A program made the translations under genes and the position numbers. A model generated the notes under the pieces. It saw only the letters and a list, made by a program, of their open reading frames with translations. It had not been told where the DNA came from and did not search any database. Shown here one piece after another: positions 27,240 through 41,100 of a DNA stretch of 64,000 nt. Position 1 is the stretch's first letter. Every line of letters begins with the position of its first letter. The stretch comes from Patagioenas fasciata (taxonomy: Eukaryota > Chordata > Aves > Columbiformes > Columbidae): the NCBI RefSeq assembly GCF_037038585.1, contig NC_092521.1, positions 111,192,605-111,256,604 of the forward strand, given 5' to 3'.

Positions 27240-30200
27240 CAGGGGGGCACTGACATTGCAGGCAAACACTTAGTGCAGGGAAGAAGTAATTAGGTACACA
27301 AATCTCTGTTGTTAACAGACGCTTTGAGCGCTGCACAAAGAAAGTGGATCCTGTGTGTGAAAAGAGCTGGAAAGCTTCGGTTTTGCTTCTCTCTGTTCAG
27401 GCAGATCAGTGATAAGGAGGGAAGGAGAACCAGCAGGACAGAACTCTGGACAACCAGAGCATGGGTCCACCTTCATCCTCTGCGCCCCACTCCCTCTCTC
27501 TATTTATCACACCATACTCCATCCCAAATACTTGGCTCCTCCCAAACTGTGAGCTTATTTTGTTATAGCTGTGTCACATGCTTGGTTCTGATTTTCCCCC
27601 ACTGCCATCACTTTATCATTACAAGTTTCAGCATTCTCCTTCATTACTGCAACTGTATCCCCCAGGCCTTGCTGACAGGTAGGAGGATGAAGCCTGCGTC
27701 TTTATTTCATGTCTCTGCATGTTCAGCTTGCTTGTAAATCTGGCCCAAATGTCAGGTGACCACTCTGCACTGGATATGCGAAACAGTAAGAAACGCAGAA
27801 GCATCTTCGACACCAATTATTTTATTTCCTGTCATTGTTTAAAACAAAACAAAACACAACTTTCCTAATAGTTCCATCTCAGGGACTCTCAACTGCTTTA
27901 CAAAAGCAGCTGTGAGGGTCATTGCTGTTACATTAAAACTTGCAGTTGAGGGTAGCTATGAATATAAGGTATACACATTTTTCAAACTGCCATAGCACTG
28001 CAAAATCGTATTGTGCAAATTAAGGTATCAATTACTAGATGTCACATTCTGCCCCCTGATTCACACTAAGCCAAACACCTAAATTAGGACCTTTCATATA
28101 CTCTGATGATTCTGCTCTTTATATTCTGCCAGAATAAATGAGAATCAAGTCCCCTGAAGACATGAGGTGACACCAGTTTCCATGAGATCAAATATACAAG
28201 CGAGTGGCATTCTGGATTCACATGATTCAATTCCACATCACCCAGTATTTTAAATATTTTTTCCCTCTGTTTTACTAAAAAGTATATAAAATCTCCAAGA
28301 TTCTTTTACTGGATTTAGCTAATGGAAGTTAAGTGCCTGCATCTGCAGGTAAGCATGAAAATGACTGTGCTGCTTACCATCTTCAGCTTGCACTTCAAAA
28401 ATGATAAAAAAATTTGACTGCTCCATTACCTGCTGAAACACACAGGAACTGTTTCTTTCAGTAAGGCCTGACTCAGCTCCCGTTGGACCTAACTTCAGCT
28501 GCACAGGTTTGGAAATAATAGAGGGTCCCTAAAGGTCACAGAAATTGTCACTGGAAGAGTCGGGAAAAAAGCTGAACGCTCTGGTCTTCCAGTTCCTTGT
28601 CGCACTGTCACAGAGCAATACCTTGGTGTGCAAGTGAAACCTCCCATTTACATTGTTCTGCTCTTTGGTTTAAATTTATTTATTTATTTTGTAAGCAAAT
28701 TCTCTCTCCTAGGCTAAGAGTAGAGGCCCCATAAAAGGTTAGATACTATCACACAAGAACTGACAGTAAAAAATGTTTCCCAAACTGCAGAGCTCGCATC
28801 GTTGCTGAGGTGAGCTCATATGCAATTGCACAATATGCTACACTAAGGTATGTGTTGCACACAATGAGCTTTGCATGATGGTGATCCTGAACACCACTGT
28901 GATAGTTCTGTCCCTTGGTCACATACTGCAATCCTAATGCCTGTGCTCACCATCTTCTGATGCAAGTGCAGAAGCCCGTAACTTCTGTACACTGTTGGGA
29001 TGAGAACTGCTCATGAATACCCTTCCCAAAACAGCAAATACCACTATTTGCTTAATGCTGTGTGAGGAGCTCTATGCTGCGGGGGCACCTTTGCCTCATA
29101 TCGGGGGTGTTTTCCCAGCAGGAAATATTCCTCCTTGATTCATGGTATCATTTGCAGATGATATTTTTTCAACACTAGAAAAGCTGAGTTCATGCTATCA
29201 ATTATATTTTCAAAGCCACTTTATGTTATTTGAGAGAAGTGCTAAGCACATAATGCAAAACCACAAAAGTGCTTTTTTGGCATTCTTTAACTTTGAAAAA
29301 ATGGCTATGCTAATTTAAGGTTGTTGTAGCCATCCTCAGACTGAATTTCAACCCAGGGAAAAGTTATTATTGTTATGTGCCTTTTGAGAAAAAAAAAAGG
29401 GGGGGGGGGCTTATTTTAAGAAGCTAAGATGACTTTCATCAAAAGTAATAGTCACTGTAACACCATCATTCTACAAATGGCACACACAGAAGGGAGGTGC
29501 CTCGGGACTAGAAAATAGAAACAGGAAATCTGGACAATTCAGTCAGTCCTTTGGTCTGCTGCTGACTTATTATTTGACGTCAGGTAAGTCCAGGAAGGTT
29601 AGCGGAAGAATTTTCTTGGACTCAGTTGTCTTTGGGTGAGACTCTTAAATCCTCTACACATGCTCTGTTGACCTCTCTGTAAAACTGAGATACTGAATAC
29701 TCCCAGAAACTAATTGATTAATCTTTGCAAAACACTTTCTAATCCTTTGGAAAGACTACCTGATGGTTATTGCACACATTAAGTGATATATATGGATATA
29801 TAGATATCAAGATCTATCTATAGAGATAGGCAGTCATCTCTCTGTGAAAAATTTCCAGGTGAATTACTGATGTTGTTTTTTACTGGCATGTACTCTTGTA
29901 TTAATAAAAAGGCAAACATTTAAGCACACTTTTGTCTACAGGACCACTTTTAAGCTACATGGGGACAACATAAAAGACAACTATATCGTCTCTCAGTGGG
30001 TCAGTTCCATAACCACTTTGAACGGGCTTAATGCAGGCTGCCACCATCAAAAAAAGTAGTTCCGTCCTCTCCCCTACCATGGTTTCCTGCACGCATCCTT
30101 GTGCTGCCTGTGCACTTAGAAACCTCTTTTTCCCCCTCCTCCTCTGGCTGTTTTTTGGCCAGATCTGTTCCTCTGCATGGTTGTGTGGCTATGTGGCAGC

Positions 30201-33190
30201 AGGGGTGCTTGAAAAGTAAGGCTCTGTGTCAACCCTCAGCCAACCTCTGTCGCAGATGGTGGCTTTGGGACTTGGAGAGAGGCTGTGATCCAGAGCACAG
30301 GTGATCTGGAGTGACATAAATAACACACCAACCATTTCCTAACCCTCATCTGCTCACTAGCTTCTGAGCAGCACCAGGCCTGCCTGCCAGCTTGGTAGCA
30401 GCCCAGCCTGCACTTCTCTATGGTGCGTGGGAGCTTTCAGCATTACTATGTAATCCATCTCCGAGTACAAATACCACATGGAGGAACAGCAACATGAGAC
30501 TAGTGCAAAAGCTGTCTGTGCTGAGTCCAAACACACACACACAAGCCTCAATAATACAGATTTTAAAAGTAAAATAAAAAATGGCTCATTTTGTCAGACA
30601 AATGAAGAAGAAAAGTTATCCTGGCAGCATGTGGTTTTTTTACAGTAACAGGTAATATCTCTCAGGACTGCCAAAAACTGAGCAAAACACAACTGAGTGC
30701 AGTGCAACTATTAATATTAAATTTTAACTCTTAGTTGGTCACTGCACTCAGATTGCTTTGCTTCTACTGTCAAAGTAGCAGAGCAAAGCATGCTGACAGC
30801 TTCCATAAATAGCAGACATTTAAATAATTCATCAGCAGGCAAACGGGATGCACATTTAAACGGAATGTGAGCATCTCCCTCACCAGCTCTTAGAGCCCAA
30901 GTTAGCTGAATGCATCTCCTTGTAGGCATCAATCAGCTTCAACATAAAAGAGCAACACAAGAGCACAGAATCAAAGGGAGTAGTTTTGTCTGAGATTTTA
31001 CACAAGGGACCAAAACTTTTCTGGTTCTTAAAGCTGAGTGTGGCAATCACTCAGCTTCTTGCTTGTACAGTGCAAATAACTATGATTCTCACTTGAAGAG
31101 CTCTCCTGCATATTGAAAGAACAAATGAAAGGTGTTTAGAAGTAGGAAAAGTGGCTTTCCAAGGGGCTTTGGATGCTTAGATACACAGCTGAGATGTTAT
31201 TGACATTCACAAAGCAAACCCTCAAGTGACAACTAACCCTGTAGGTGCGTAATGGCATGCTATAGCAATACCATATGCTATTTATAATAGCTATCTATAA
31301 GTAGGGTAAGCTTGGAAATGGAAGATGCACAGCAAAGCGTGGGGACTCCCAGGTCAATATATGATGATTCTTCAGAAAGCAAAAAGCAGCAGAGTGAAAT
31401 GCCACAGTAATATGGCTGGGCTGCTTCCAAGACCGAGTTAATGTATTCAGCAGTGGCTCACACATCTTCACATAATGAGTGTTTGCACCACTGTTCAAAA
31501 TCCCCCAGCATTGAGTCACTAGGTATCTAGTACACATCTAGGCCCCATCATGAGCTGCAAAATACTGTGAATCTGCCAGTTTCATCTGCCAGGGGGTGTG
31601 CTCTCCATGTACCGATTGCCCTGCGCCACCAAGGAAGCCTGCAGAGGACACCACCACTTCCTTCTACTCTGTGACTTAGAATGTTCACCTGGAAGGCTTC
31701 AGGAATTAGTGTAGTGTCTTGGCCTTTGGGAGATATAGGTCAAGTTTTTTAGACAGAGGAAGATTTTGAACTGAGGTCTGCTAAATCAGTGAACATAGTA
31801 GCTAACAACCTGTTAGCTACAAGAAGATGCAATGCTCATTCCTCCTCTGGCCAGCTACTGAGGTGAAGCTCAGCCAAAGAGCAGACTCATGACTGATGCT
31901 CAAGTGGAGCTAGTTGTTTACCACAAACAAAAGAAAACTGATGCTGTGATCCTAATTTGTAGAAGGACTGCAATTTCCTCTATAATGCACAGTCAAGCAA
32001 AACTGGCTCCACATAATGAAACAGTTCCAAGAATAAAGAAAGATTCCTCTTAAATTAGTGAGCCTGATGTGCAAGGATCCAGCATAGCCCTTAAACATAT
32101 ACAAATATCTGTAAGGATCAATGTGACTTTGCTTGTGCAATGCCTCTTGCGATCAGACACTAAATTTTCCTCTTGCAAACAAATAATACCATTAACCGAA
32201 ACCAAAAAGAAACATAGGCTACAAGACTGGTCATTTCAACAAAATAACCCTACTATCTGAAAGCAAATGCCCAAATATTCAATAAAAATTAGTTGAGCTA
32301 AATGTGCAATCGCATTGGGAAAAGTTATTACTTATTCAGTAGCAAATGCACTAAGGATATCATCACAAGCAGCAGCACTGCCAAGTACTATTAAGAAGCT
32401 GTGCATTGAGTCAGGCTGCTCCTCATAATTTATTAAATGAATGCCTCTTTCTTCATCCCAGCAAAGACTGGCTTCTGAGATTAGGATGTTAAGAATGATT
32501 GGGTAAATTGTTTTCTGCAAGACAGTTTTCCAAACAGCAATAACTTCTTGCTTCGTGCACTGTAGAAACCAGTGCCTGATGTTGATGCAGTCCCTGTAGA
32601 CCTGGCTGCTATTCGGCAGGGTGGCCTCAAGCTCCAGCTAGGAGCTGGGAGCATTTGCCCTCTGTTGCCATAACCTCCTCCAGAAAAGCCAGCTGACATG
32701 CTGGCAGTTCGCTCACCTGCACTGCTGGAGAGCTGAAGGCTGGGGACTCCCAGGGAGCATCACATCAAAGCCAGGGCAGCTCAGGCGCACAGCACAGCCC
32801 TAGATCCTGACACCAAGCCTAGAGGATGTAATAGTGTCTCTCCCAATCTCACTGCTCTTTTTTTTCTCTGAGTTTTTTCAGGCTGTTTGGAACGTATGTC
32901 CTCCAGCAACCCGGCACAGCACTGGCACGGGAGTTGCTACAGCTGCTGTAACATGTACTATATGAGGATTCCCCTCGGCTGGAGGAGTCCTTAGGCAGAT
33001 GCAACCCACCACACTTACATTTCCTTCAGCATCAGGGACCCTGTGCAAAATAGTGCCTATGGATCAGAGAACAGGGCCTTCCAGAGATGACTTGCTATTA
33101 TTTCCAGTAAGCATGTACATCTATACAAGTTTTGTTATTCATCTGCACAGGAAAATGCCCCCAGGTCCCCACAGGAAAAGGAGCAAAATC
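27240..33190. other. AT-rich non-coding stretch
   Basis: No gene recognised. It contains a junction of about ten A followed by about eleven G at roughly 29390-29411 and an AT-rich GATA/TATC inverted repeat at 29799-29822 (eight-base arms). Confidence 0.55.
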
Positions 33191-33192
33191 TC

Positions 33193-33605
33193 AGAACCAC
33201 AGAATGCTTTGGTTTGAAAGATCCAAATCTTTAAAGATCATATAGTTCCAGCCCTGCTACCATGGGCAGGGAAATCTTTCACTAGACCAGACTGCTCAAA
33301 GCCCAATCCAACCTGGCCTTGAACACTTCCAGTGATGGGGCATCCAAAACGTTCCTGGGCAGCCTGTTCCAGTGACTCACCACCCTCACTGTAAAAAATT
33401 TCTTCCTCATGTCCAATCTAAATCTGACCTCTTCCAGTTTAAAACAACAGGCACTGGTAAAAAAGTCTCTCTCCATCTTTCCTATAAGCCTCCTTTGTAT
33501 ATTGAAAAGCCCCCCAAAAGGTCTCCCTGGAGCCTTCTGTTCTCCAGACTGAACAACCCCAAATGCAAAGCCCTCTGTCAGCATGTCCCCCATCTTGTCC
33601 AGCTG
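33193..33605 (-). mobile_element. CR1 LINE, 5'-truncated 3' end
   Basis: On the minus strand, 33605 down to 33282 encodes the typical CR1 ORF2 C terminus, with FKLEEVRFRLDMRKKFFTV, then HWNRLPRNVLDAPSLEVFKA. A short 3' UTR follows and ends near 33193. This stretch of the frame is open, which suggests a moderately young copy. An open frame continuing upstream to 33761 is flanking sequence rather than CR1. The 3' tail 'accacagaatgctttgg' (plus strand) is a slightly decayed CR1 end. Confidence 0.9.
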
Positions 33606-36600
33606 ACTACAGACTAACCGCTTGGGTTGAAGCAGTGGTGTCCATTTATTTCCAAGCAGACCTGCTGTTATAACCCAAACTGCACTAGCTAGTGCTTCTC
33701 TTGGTTGCCTCAGAGCAGAGGCTGCTGCCTGCGGGGCCTTGAAGATGAGCTTTCTTCTCACCCCTCAAGGCACTGCCTCAAACCCAAGTTTAGGACTGTT
33801 ATCAAGACAATGAGGGGCAAGCCTGCACCACCACTGTGTACTTTCCTGGTATACGTGGGAAACATCAGTATAGAAGACCTCATATAAATTCCATAATTAG
33901 AAGATACGCGCACATTATTCGGTTTTTCCTCCTAGGAAAAATATTTGCTTTACCAACACAAAACACAGAACAATAAACTATTAAACCAGAGATTCAGATG
34001 ACCACATTATTTCCATGTCTTTGCACATCTGTAATCTGACAACAAAATTTTCTAAAACCAAAGATGTCTTTTTCTTTTTTTGACCCTCCAGCTTCTCTTC
34101 CAAAGAAGGTCAATTTTTCATGCAAGCTATACAAGTAACTGGCCCAGTTGTTTAGATTTTGCATTTCTGAGTTGGCACCTGTGGGAAAAGTTCACTGAAT
34201 CTGGATAAGAGATAAGAGATCTACCTTGGTGTATTGAAAGAGGGCTGGCTGGAAGCTAGGTTTTGTTTTTCTTTTTAATTTTTTATTTTTCAAAAATAGA
34301 ACAAAACCTTAGGGGAGACCTAAAACTTGAAAATATCACTGTAAGGATGGAGGGAGCAGAGATTAAGGGATAAGTTCTATATTCTCCCTCATCATAAATC
34401 TTCATTGAGGAGAGTAAGAGGAAATGAAGAAGAGGCAAATGTTTCTTTTTGGATCATTTCCTCTAGGAAAATTAATTTTGGGTTTAAATAAGTATTTTTG
34501 AAGCATCCACGAAATGGACACCGCAGAGAGACCACCATGGATATCTGCAATCAAATGAAAAGAGTCTGTTTTCTTTCCTTGTTCAAGGAGAGAATAGTTT
34601 TACAGTGGATTTTATCATCTTTGTCCAGAGCAACTGGTTTCTAGCAGATGTGAAAGTCACACTGGCTTTAGGTTCTGTTTCTGTTTCTTCTTCTCCTATG
34701 GGGGAGGGAGAGTGTATCCAAAAACCCTCACACATCAGTTTGTAGCTTCAGGTTAAAAATGCCCACTTATCTGAACATGCTTTGTATGTTTTCTAACAGA
34801 TAACTGTAACAGGTCACTAGAACAGACCTCTCTCAAATCTGTGGAGGCTCATCAAGGGACTTTTCTTCTTGCACCTGAGATGGTCATCCACACCATATCT
34901 TTCTCACTCCATGGTCTGCCAAATGCAAAAGCAGCACTGAGGAGGCACTGTGAGAGAAGGAGACAAAAGCTGGCATCAAGTAGTATAATCTATAAATTAC
35001 ATAGCTATTATTAGCTTTTTCTACCCAAAAGACAAGTGGGTTAGCAGACTAAGGATGACCGAAGCTGAACACTGAGCAAGTGTGCGAGAAAGCAGCTGGA
35101 GGCCTGCTGGCAGACTTCAAAATAGACAGAGTTCTCCATCTGAGAGGCTGATGCATGTCGTAGCACGAGACGTCAGAAGATTCACAATGTCATCTGGAGC
35201 TGTGACTGCGGGACTGTTGCAACCCGAATAAAAGGATAAAGTTCTGAAGCTTTGCTCATTACAGCTGGCAACAGTTTAATGGAGGGTTCAGTAACTTGCA
35301 AGACTGATGTGCCAGACTACATCTTTCTTTCCCAAATTAGCTTGCTGACAAAAGCTCAGTGGGAGACATGCTGCTGGTGTGCTGTGCCTCTGTGGAGAAC
35401 AGCACCTCTCCTTTCTGCTGAGTTTGTCTCTCAGTGGGAGCTGCTGCTTCTTGTAAATGTCTCCTTCAAAATACTGCAGAATCTTCCAGTGTGCAGTTTG
35501 GCAACCATACTTGAGAAGCCCGCATCCCCGCCTCAATCACAGCAGAAGGGACCCTTCCCAGCCTTCACCATCCCACACCAACAAGGCTGCTGGATGTGAG
35601 TAGTCGGTGGGAGGTGACTTGGGTCTCTACCAGTACCTGCCTTCAGCTCCTCTGTGTTCATTGTCCCCATTTTGTTCAGCGTCCTTTTTTGCTTACCCGA
35701 TTCTTCACAATTCAACATGAGTTCTCCTATTCCCCGTGCTTGCCTTCCTCACAAGTCTGGCAGCCCTTGTCACCTCCAATGTATTTGGCAGCTGGCTCAG
35801 CACAGACTGGGGCATGATTTTACTGAAGAAGATTAGTCTAGTCTAGTTTTGAGGGGTCAGTAGTATAGTAACTAGCTGAAATGTAACCAAGTACAGTGCC
35901 CTATGTAAATGCAGTTTGTATCTGTTTTGCCTCAAGCTAGAGAGGTAAACACCATAAGCTCATCACAGAAGCAATACGGAAGAAGATTTTGGCAGAGGGA
36001 CAGTTGAGGACATCATCTAGTTTATTTGCAAAACCTGTATAATTGCCTGAAGCACTGAGAATATTTGCTTTCAAGACTTTGGTGGGTCAGATTTAGTCTG
36101 CAGAGGCAATTTTAGCTCTGTCAATTGGTTGGAAATGACCTAGGGAATCTCGTATTAGTTTAACTTTTCCACTTTATTCTAAATTTTAGGATGTTCTCAG
36201 AACCCTTGCTAGCATAGACAATATATTTGTCTTTATATACCTTGAGTGGGGTGAGGGGGAAGCTTAGCTTCTCCCTATGTCAACTGCCCTCACCTCGCAC
36301 AATCACAAAACAAACCGTATTTCACCTGCCAGACTGTATTGCTGGCATATCTCAGGCTATGGGACAATTGCCCAATAAATTCACTTCACTGCTATCCCAA
36401 GAGGATCTGGACTGGACATAAACCTGTTGGATGCTCTGTTGTCATAAAATGTTCCAAAAATGTTGAGTGAGAATAAACACAAAAATTAAATACACAGCTG
36501 GAGAATGTAAATGAAATTTTCAAAGCAGCCTATGCCTACGAAGACACATTCCTGTTTATTTTAGTGTGCCTTGACTGGATTTTGGTGGGTTTTGGGGTTT

Positions 36601-37690
36601 TTTTGTGTGTGGGGGGGGTGTTTGTTTGTTTTTAATTCTGAAGTATTTTGTTTCATTACACTCTCTCAGCTTCTCCATGTCTTTTTATTTCTGCCTTCTT
36701 CCCATGACTAGAGGTTTCCCCATGGGTCCTACCCAACACAGGGGGTTTTTTGGCTATTAAATAAAACCAGGAGCTAGACTGTGACTTGGCCCAGCCATAC
36801 TATGCTATAGGATCAAATGTTGCTTGGACTCTGCTTCAATCACACTGGCACAGGAGCAAGCAATAACAGAACAGATGCTTCTCTGCACCAAAGTTTTGTG
36901 AAAGGAAGGTTATACCAACAGTACCTTATTCATACAGTCCTTCTTCCTCTCCAGAGGAACCAAAAAGATCCAATCAAAACCAGATATGCAGTAAAAATGA
37001 TGTAAGAAAAAAACAAAAGAAAAAGTAATTCCCTCAGAAATGCCATCTTCTATTAACTATAGTAATAAACTCTAACTTAAGGAAGCAAAGCAGGAAAAGA
37101 CACATTTTTTTAGTAAAAAGTTTTGTCCCATAGGAGCTGGAATAACTGGAACGATAGAGACACCCCTCACAACTTTGTCACAACTTAGCTCTCAGTTGTG
37201 GAATGATTAAATCCCAGAATTAAAGCAAGCACTTACTAGACTAAATAAAATCCTGTCAAACTTGATTTCTACAGTTGTATTATGTCTTCTTGGGCTACAG
37301 CAAGACACTCAAGATTAGCCAAAGACTTTCAAAAAGGAAACGCACCTAAGATAAACTTCGCTTCATCATCAGTCCTAATCTTACCAAGCTGAATTATTAT
37401 CTTTGTCACAACCCTGAAGAACTCTGCCACACATAGGACAAAATTACGAACTCCTGATATCTACCTTAGAGGAACTCCAGGCAGCCAGGAAGCAGCAGCA
37501 CACTCTACACTAATCTTTGTAGTCCAGAGGCTGATAGATTTTTATATACAATAGCTGAATATTTACCCAGAGCTCTATGTAGGGGCATGACCTTGCATTC
37601 AAACAGGAGCTCAACACTGCCACTACTGAAGATAAAGAAGTGGAGGGTGAGAGGTTTTTTTCCCTGTAGTGTCAGAAGTTGGTCACCTTC
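33606..37690. other. AT-rich non-coding stretch
   Basis: No gene recognised. A G/T-rich run at about 36583-36640, including a nine-G stretch, could form a G-quadruplex on the plus strand. Confidence 0.5.
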
Positions 37691-37697
37691 CAAACAG

Positions 37698-38078
37698 TGT
37701 CAAGGTTTGATTGCAGGGCGACAATAAACTGTGGCAGATGCTTTGTTAACCCCTTCTCCCCCTCAGCCTCCCCTCCCCACTAAGTACAGGTGACAGGAGG
37801 GCAAAGAGAGACAAAGGGAGAGTTGGAAAAAACTAAAAATGTTTTACTAATGCTACTAATAAAATTGAGAAAATAACACAAAATATACAAAACCAATCTC
37901 AAAAGTCCCAGAACAGCTCAGCTCTGCTCCTGCAGCAAAACAGAACTGGATTCAAGGATGCAAGGTCTGTCACTAGATCTCAGATTTGCAGGGCCAGCAG
38001 GTAGGTTCCTTCCCAGATGTCGGCCATAGTTGAAGAAGGCAAAAAAGGGATGAGACCCTTGTGATGTCCCACTTTTAT
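37698..38078 (-). mobile_element. ERV LTR (ERVL-like), minus orientation, 5' end missing
   Basis: Read on the minus strand, this has a TATA-like CATATAAAAGT at about 38058-38068, followed by 'gccgacatctgggaaggaac', 'gcaggagcagagctgagctg', 'cattagtaaaacatttttag' and the terminal TTTATTGTCG...AACCTTGACA at 37698. This order matches a Neoaves LTR family distinct from the one at 23.6 kb. The upstream part of U3 is absent: the TATA region runs almost straight into a CR1 3' tail. No internal retroviral genes are adjacent. Confidence 0.75.
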
Positions 38079-38083
38079 ATGCG

Positions 38084-38183
38084 ACCTCACCTAGGCGTTC
38101 CTGCTCCAGCAGGGGGATTGGACTAGATGATCTTTTGAGGTCCCTTCCAATCCCAAACATACTGTGATACTGTGATACTGTGA
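38084..38183 (+). mobile_element. CR1 3' tail fragment
   Basis: Contains 'ctgctccagcagggggattg', 'gactagatgatcttttgagg' and three 'tactgtga' octamers at the end, the diagnostic avian CR1 3' terminus. Only about 100 bp remain, next to the LTR on its left. Confidence 0.9.
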
Positions 38184-38189
38184 ATGGGA

Positions 38190-41100
38190 TGGAATACTTA
38201 GTTGATCAGTTTTAGTCACCTTCAGTTTGCTCCTCCTTGCCCCTCTCACTTACGGGATGTGCATCCTTATCAGAGACCTTGCATTCCATTGCTATGTCTA
38301 CCAAAACATGTATGTAACTTCAGAAAAGTGCAGTTACAAAGAAGGGCTTAGCTGAAAGAAAAATTCACTAATAGAGAAACTGGTCTTGTTTTTAACAAAC
38401 CAGGACAAACAGTCAGGTAGTTTTGCTGAAGACTCACCACCCGTATTCACAATTACTGCACTGGTGCATCAGCTATTCAAAGGATGGAGTGGGAGCAGGT
38501 TCTAAGTAGTAACTGAATTTAGCCATGGCAATTTCATAGTGAAAGAGATTTATTTTTCGCTAAGAAAATGCTCACATGCTTCCCTCAACTCTTGCTGGTT
38601 TAATTACATCTTCAATAATACAGTCAGTAGTTGCTTAACCTTCCTTGTTAAATTATTATGTAGAGGAGTGGAGGCCTGGGTACACACAACATCTGGGAGA
38701 GCGAGTCCTGGAGCAAGTGTCCATCTGAGCCTAATCTCATATCTCTGAACACACAGGATTTCCCTTCTTCGCTCCCTGCTTCCCTTCCTCTCTGCCTTTG
38801 TGTTTTCCCTCCTTATTAACACTTCCCATCACCTTTCCTGAACAAAGTTTTTGGTAGTGTCCTTGTGGCTTCCCCAGTAAACTGACTCATTTCATATGCT
38901 GAATGGAAATGTCAGTTCCAAACATATTGGGAGGTGAGATCTCAGAAGAACAAGGAAAGTTTGTTTTCAGGAGCTAGGGAAGTGTAGAGTACCATAAACT
39001 TCAGTAGGGGTAAAGATAAGGGTTTCATACAATAGATAAGATTAAAAAGATAAAATCTTTGAAGAAAATAAAGGAAGAAGGAACATCTGGGTCAGAGATG
39101 TGGGAATGGTGCAACAAAGCTGATAGCTCCACTAAGACAAAGGAACGTGGAAAGCAAGAGGGAGAATGGATTTCGGATTATACATGAAATGGCAGAGAGA
39201 AAGTAAATGGCACTTTTAAAGGATATAATTAGTATCCTTATTGAAGCTTTCTTTCAGCTGCTCATTTGCTTATATTCTTCACATATTGATCCACATTTCC
39301 AGTTATTAACTTGTGACAAGGTCATCCACTTGAAAGTAATTTCTGGACAAGGCAATGAAGTAATTAAAATTTCTGTTAGAGAGCTTGTTTAGCCAGTAAC
39401 AGTTCTTAATATTTTAAGACAATTTTCCATTACTTAGAAGAATATATGGAATATGTGTGTATAAGTAGCAGAAAAAACCAAAAACCTTACCCCTCAAGGA
39501 AAGTGGTGGGCTAACTAAAGCACTTCTCATACACTGATACAATATTTAAAAACTAATTAAATACAAAATGTGGCTTTCTGCTGGCTTTGAGAAAACCAGT
39601 GCATAAATTAGTTGAAAGGTATTGCAGCCAAATGCACTGCCTTGCAAGTCAGTCAAAACCATACTGGTCATTATGGGATATAAAATCCACAACCAGTGGT
39701 GGTCCACAACTAACAGTCTGTGTTCTCTTTGCACAACCCTATGAGATCAACACACTTAAAATGAGATCTTGACACTTACGATGAGATTTCTGATCTCCCT
39801 ACAGAGTACCAGCACTGAGTACTCTCCAGCTGTGCACCTCCCTTCCCCCTCCATACACATTTCCATGCTGCCACTTTTCTGATAACCTCCCATGCCCTCG
39901 GGATTTTCTCTGTAGCTAAAATAAGATAAAAGCCATATTAGGCTCAGCATAAAGAGTGATGCATCAGACCTCTACTTCTATATGCTCCCACTGTCTTTCC
40001 AGCTGATCAGAAATAGAAAAATTTGGATACACATATTTCTGGATGAGCAGAAAGAGGATCCCCCTCAGCGTGAGCTCCTCATTGTTATGAGCAGTACGTA
40101 TTGCTGACACTGGAGCTGTGCAGACACAAAGCATTCTCTTGTTGGAGCTGAATTTCACAAAAGCACAATGTTCTTTTCTTTAAAGGAAAACACAAACTGG
40201 AAAGAAGTCAACAAGGTACAGAGAGTCCTCCACGTTTATTGACTCTCTTGGGGACTGATTGCTGAAAGTAATTTGCACCAAGTTGTTCACCAGTTCTTGA
40301 GCTTTGGCTCAGTGTTTTGCTTTACTGGAAAACAACTGAGGAAGAGAGAAGGAATTGTGCCAGTCCAGGATTTCAAACTTAAAATGGAGGCAGCCTGAGA
40401 ATACAGCTTAACCTCTGCCCTGCATTAATTCATTTATTGCAAAATCCAGGGGAAATAACGCAGAACCCAGCCACAGGTTGGCTGGAAATATGGAACCACG
40501 CTTTCCCCCATGTGCACTGCTCAGAAAAATAATTTACCAAAGGTGAAATTAGCAGCAAGGCCATATGCAGAAAATAGGATGATGTTAAGAAAACTGGGCT
40601 GTATAAAATGTAGGATCTTCTTGTAAGAAAGGTGTCCAACAGTTTGTGTTTTCTTGAAATTTCAAACAGCGAAAATAAGTGATTAGGTTGGGAAATCACA
40701 CGACATGCCAAAGCTATGCATATTTTGCAGGGCACTCCAATGTGGCCAGATTGTAATATAAAGGTCTAAATAATCAGACACTGCAGCAAGAATTGCCCTG
40801 TGGATGGAATTCGGGAAAGCAGAGCACTAAGCAGTCCATGGAAAACAAGACCTGGCAGTTCCTGCAGCATGGACAGCACTAAAAGTTGGTTCCACGCCTG
40901 TCAAACATTCCCCACACTTCTGTGTATTTAATTGATGGAAGAACTATGGTACACTTCAAATAGCTTAAATTTAAAAATATCGGCTCCGTATTCTTGCTAG
41001 TAAGGGCAACAAGAGTGGGTAATGTCGAATTGCTTCCTGCTGCACTCTGTCCTGATCTCATCACAGACCCAGGAATCTTCCTGCCGTGTGTAGTCCAAGC

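Noticed and set aside
29799..29822. AT-rich hairpin (eight-base arms)
   Set aside because: It sits in a GATA/TATC-like simple-sequence patch and is too short and low-complexity to call a functional structure.
33606..33761. Extension of the CR1 open frame upstream to 33761
   Set aside because: The peptide beyond about 33600 does not match CR1 ORF2 and is most likely flanking sequence open by chance.
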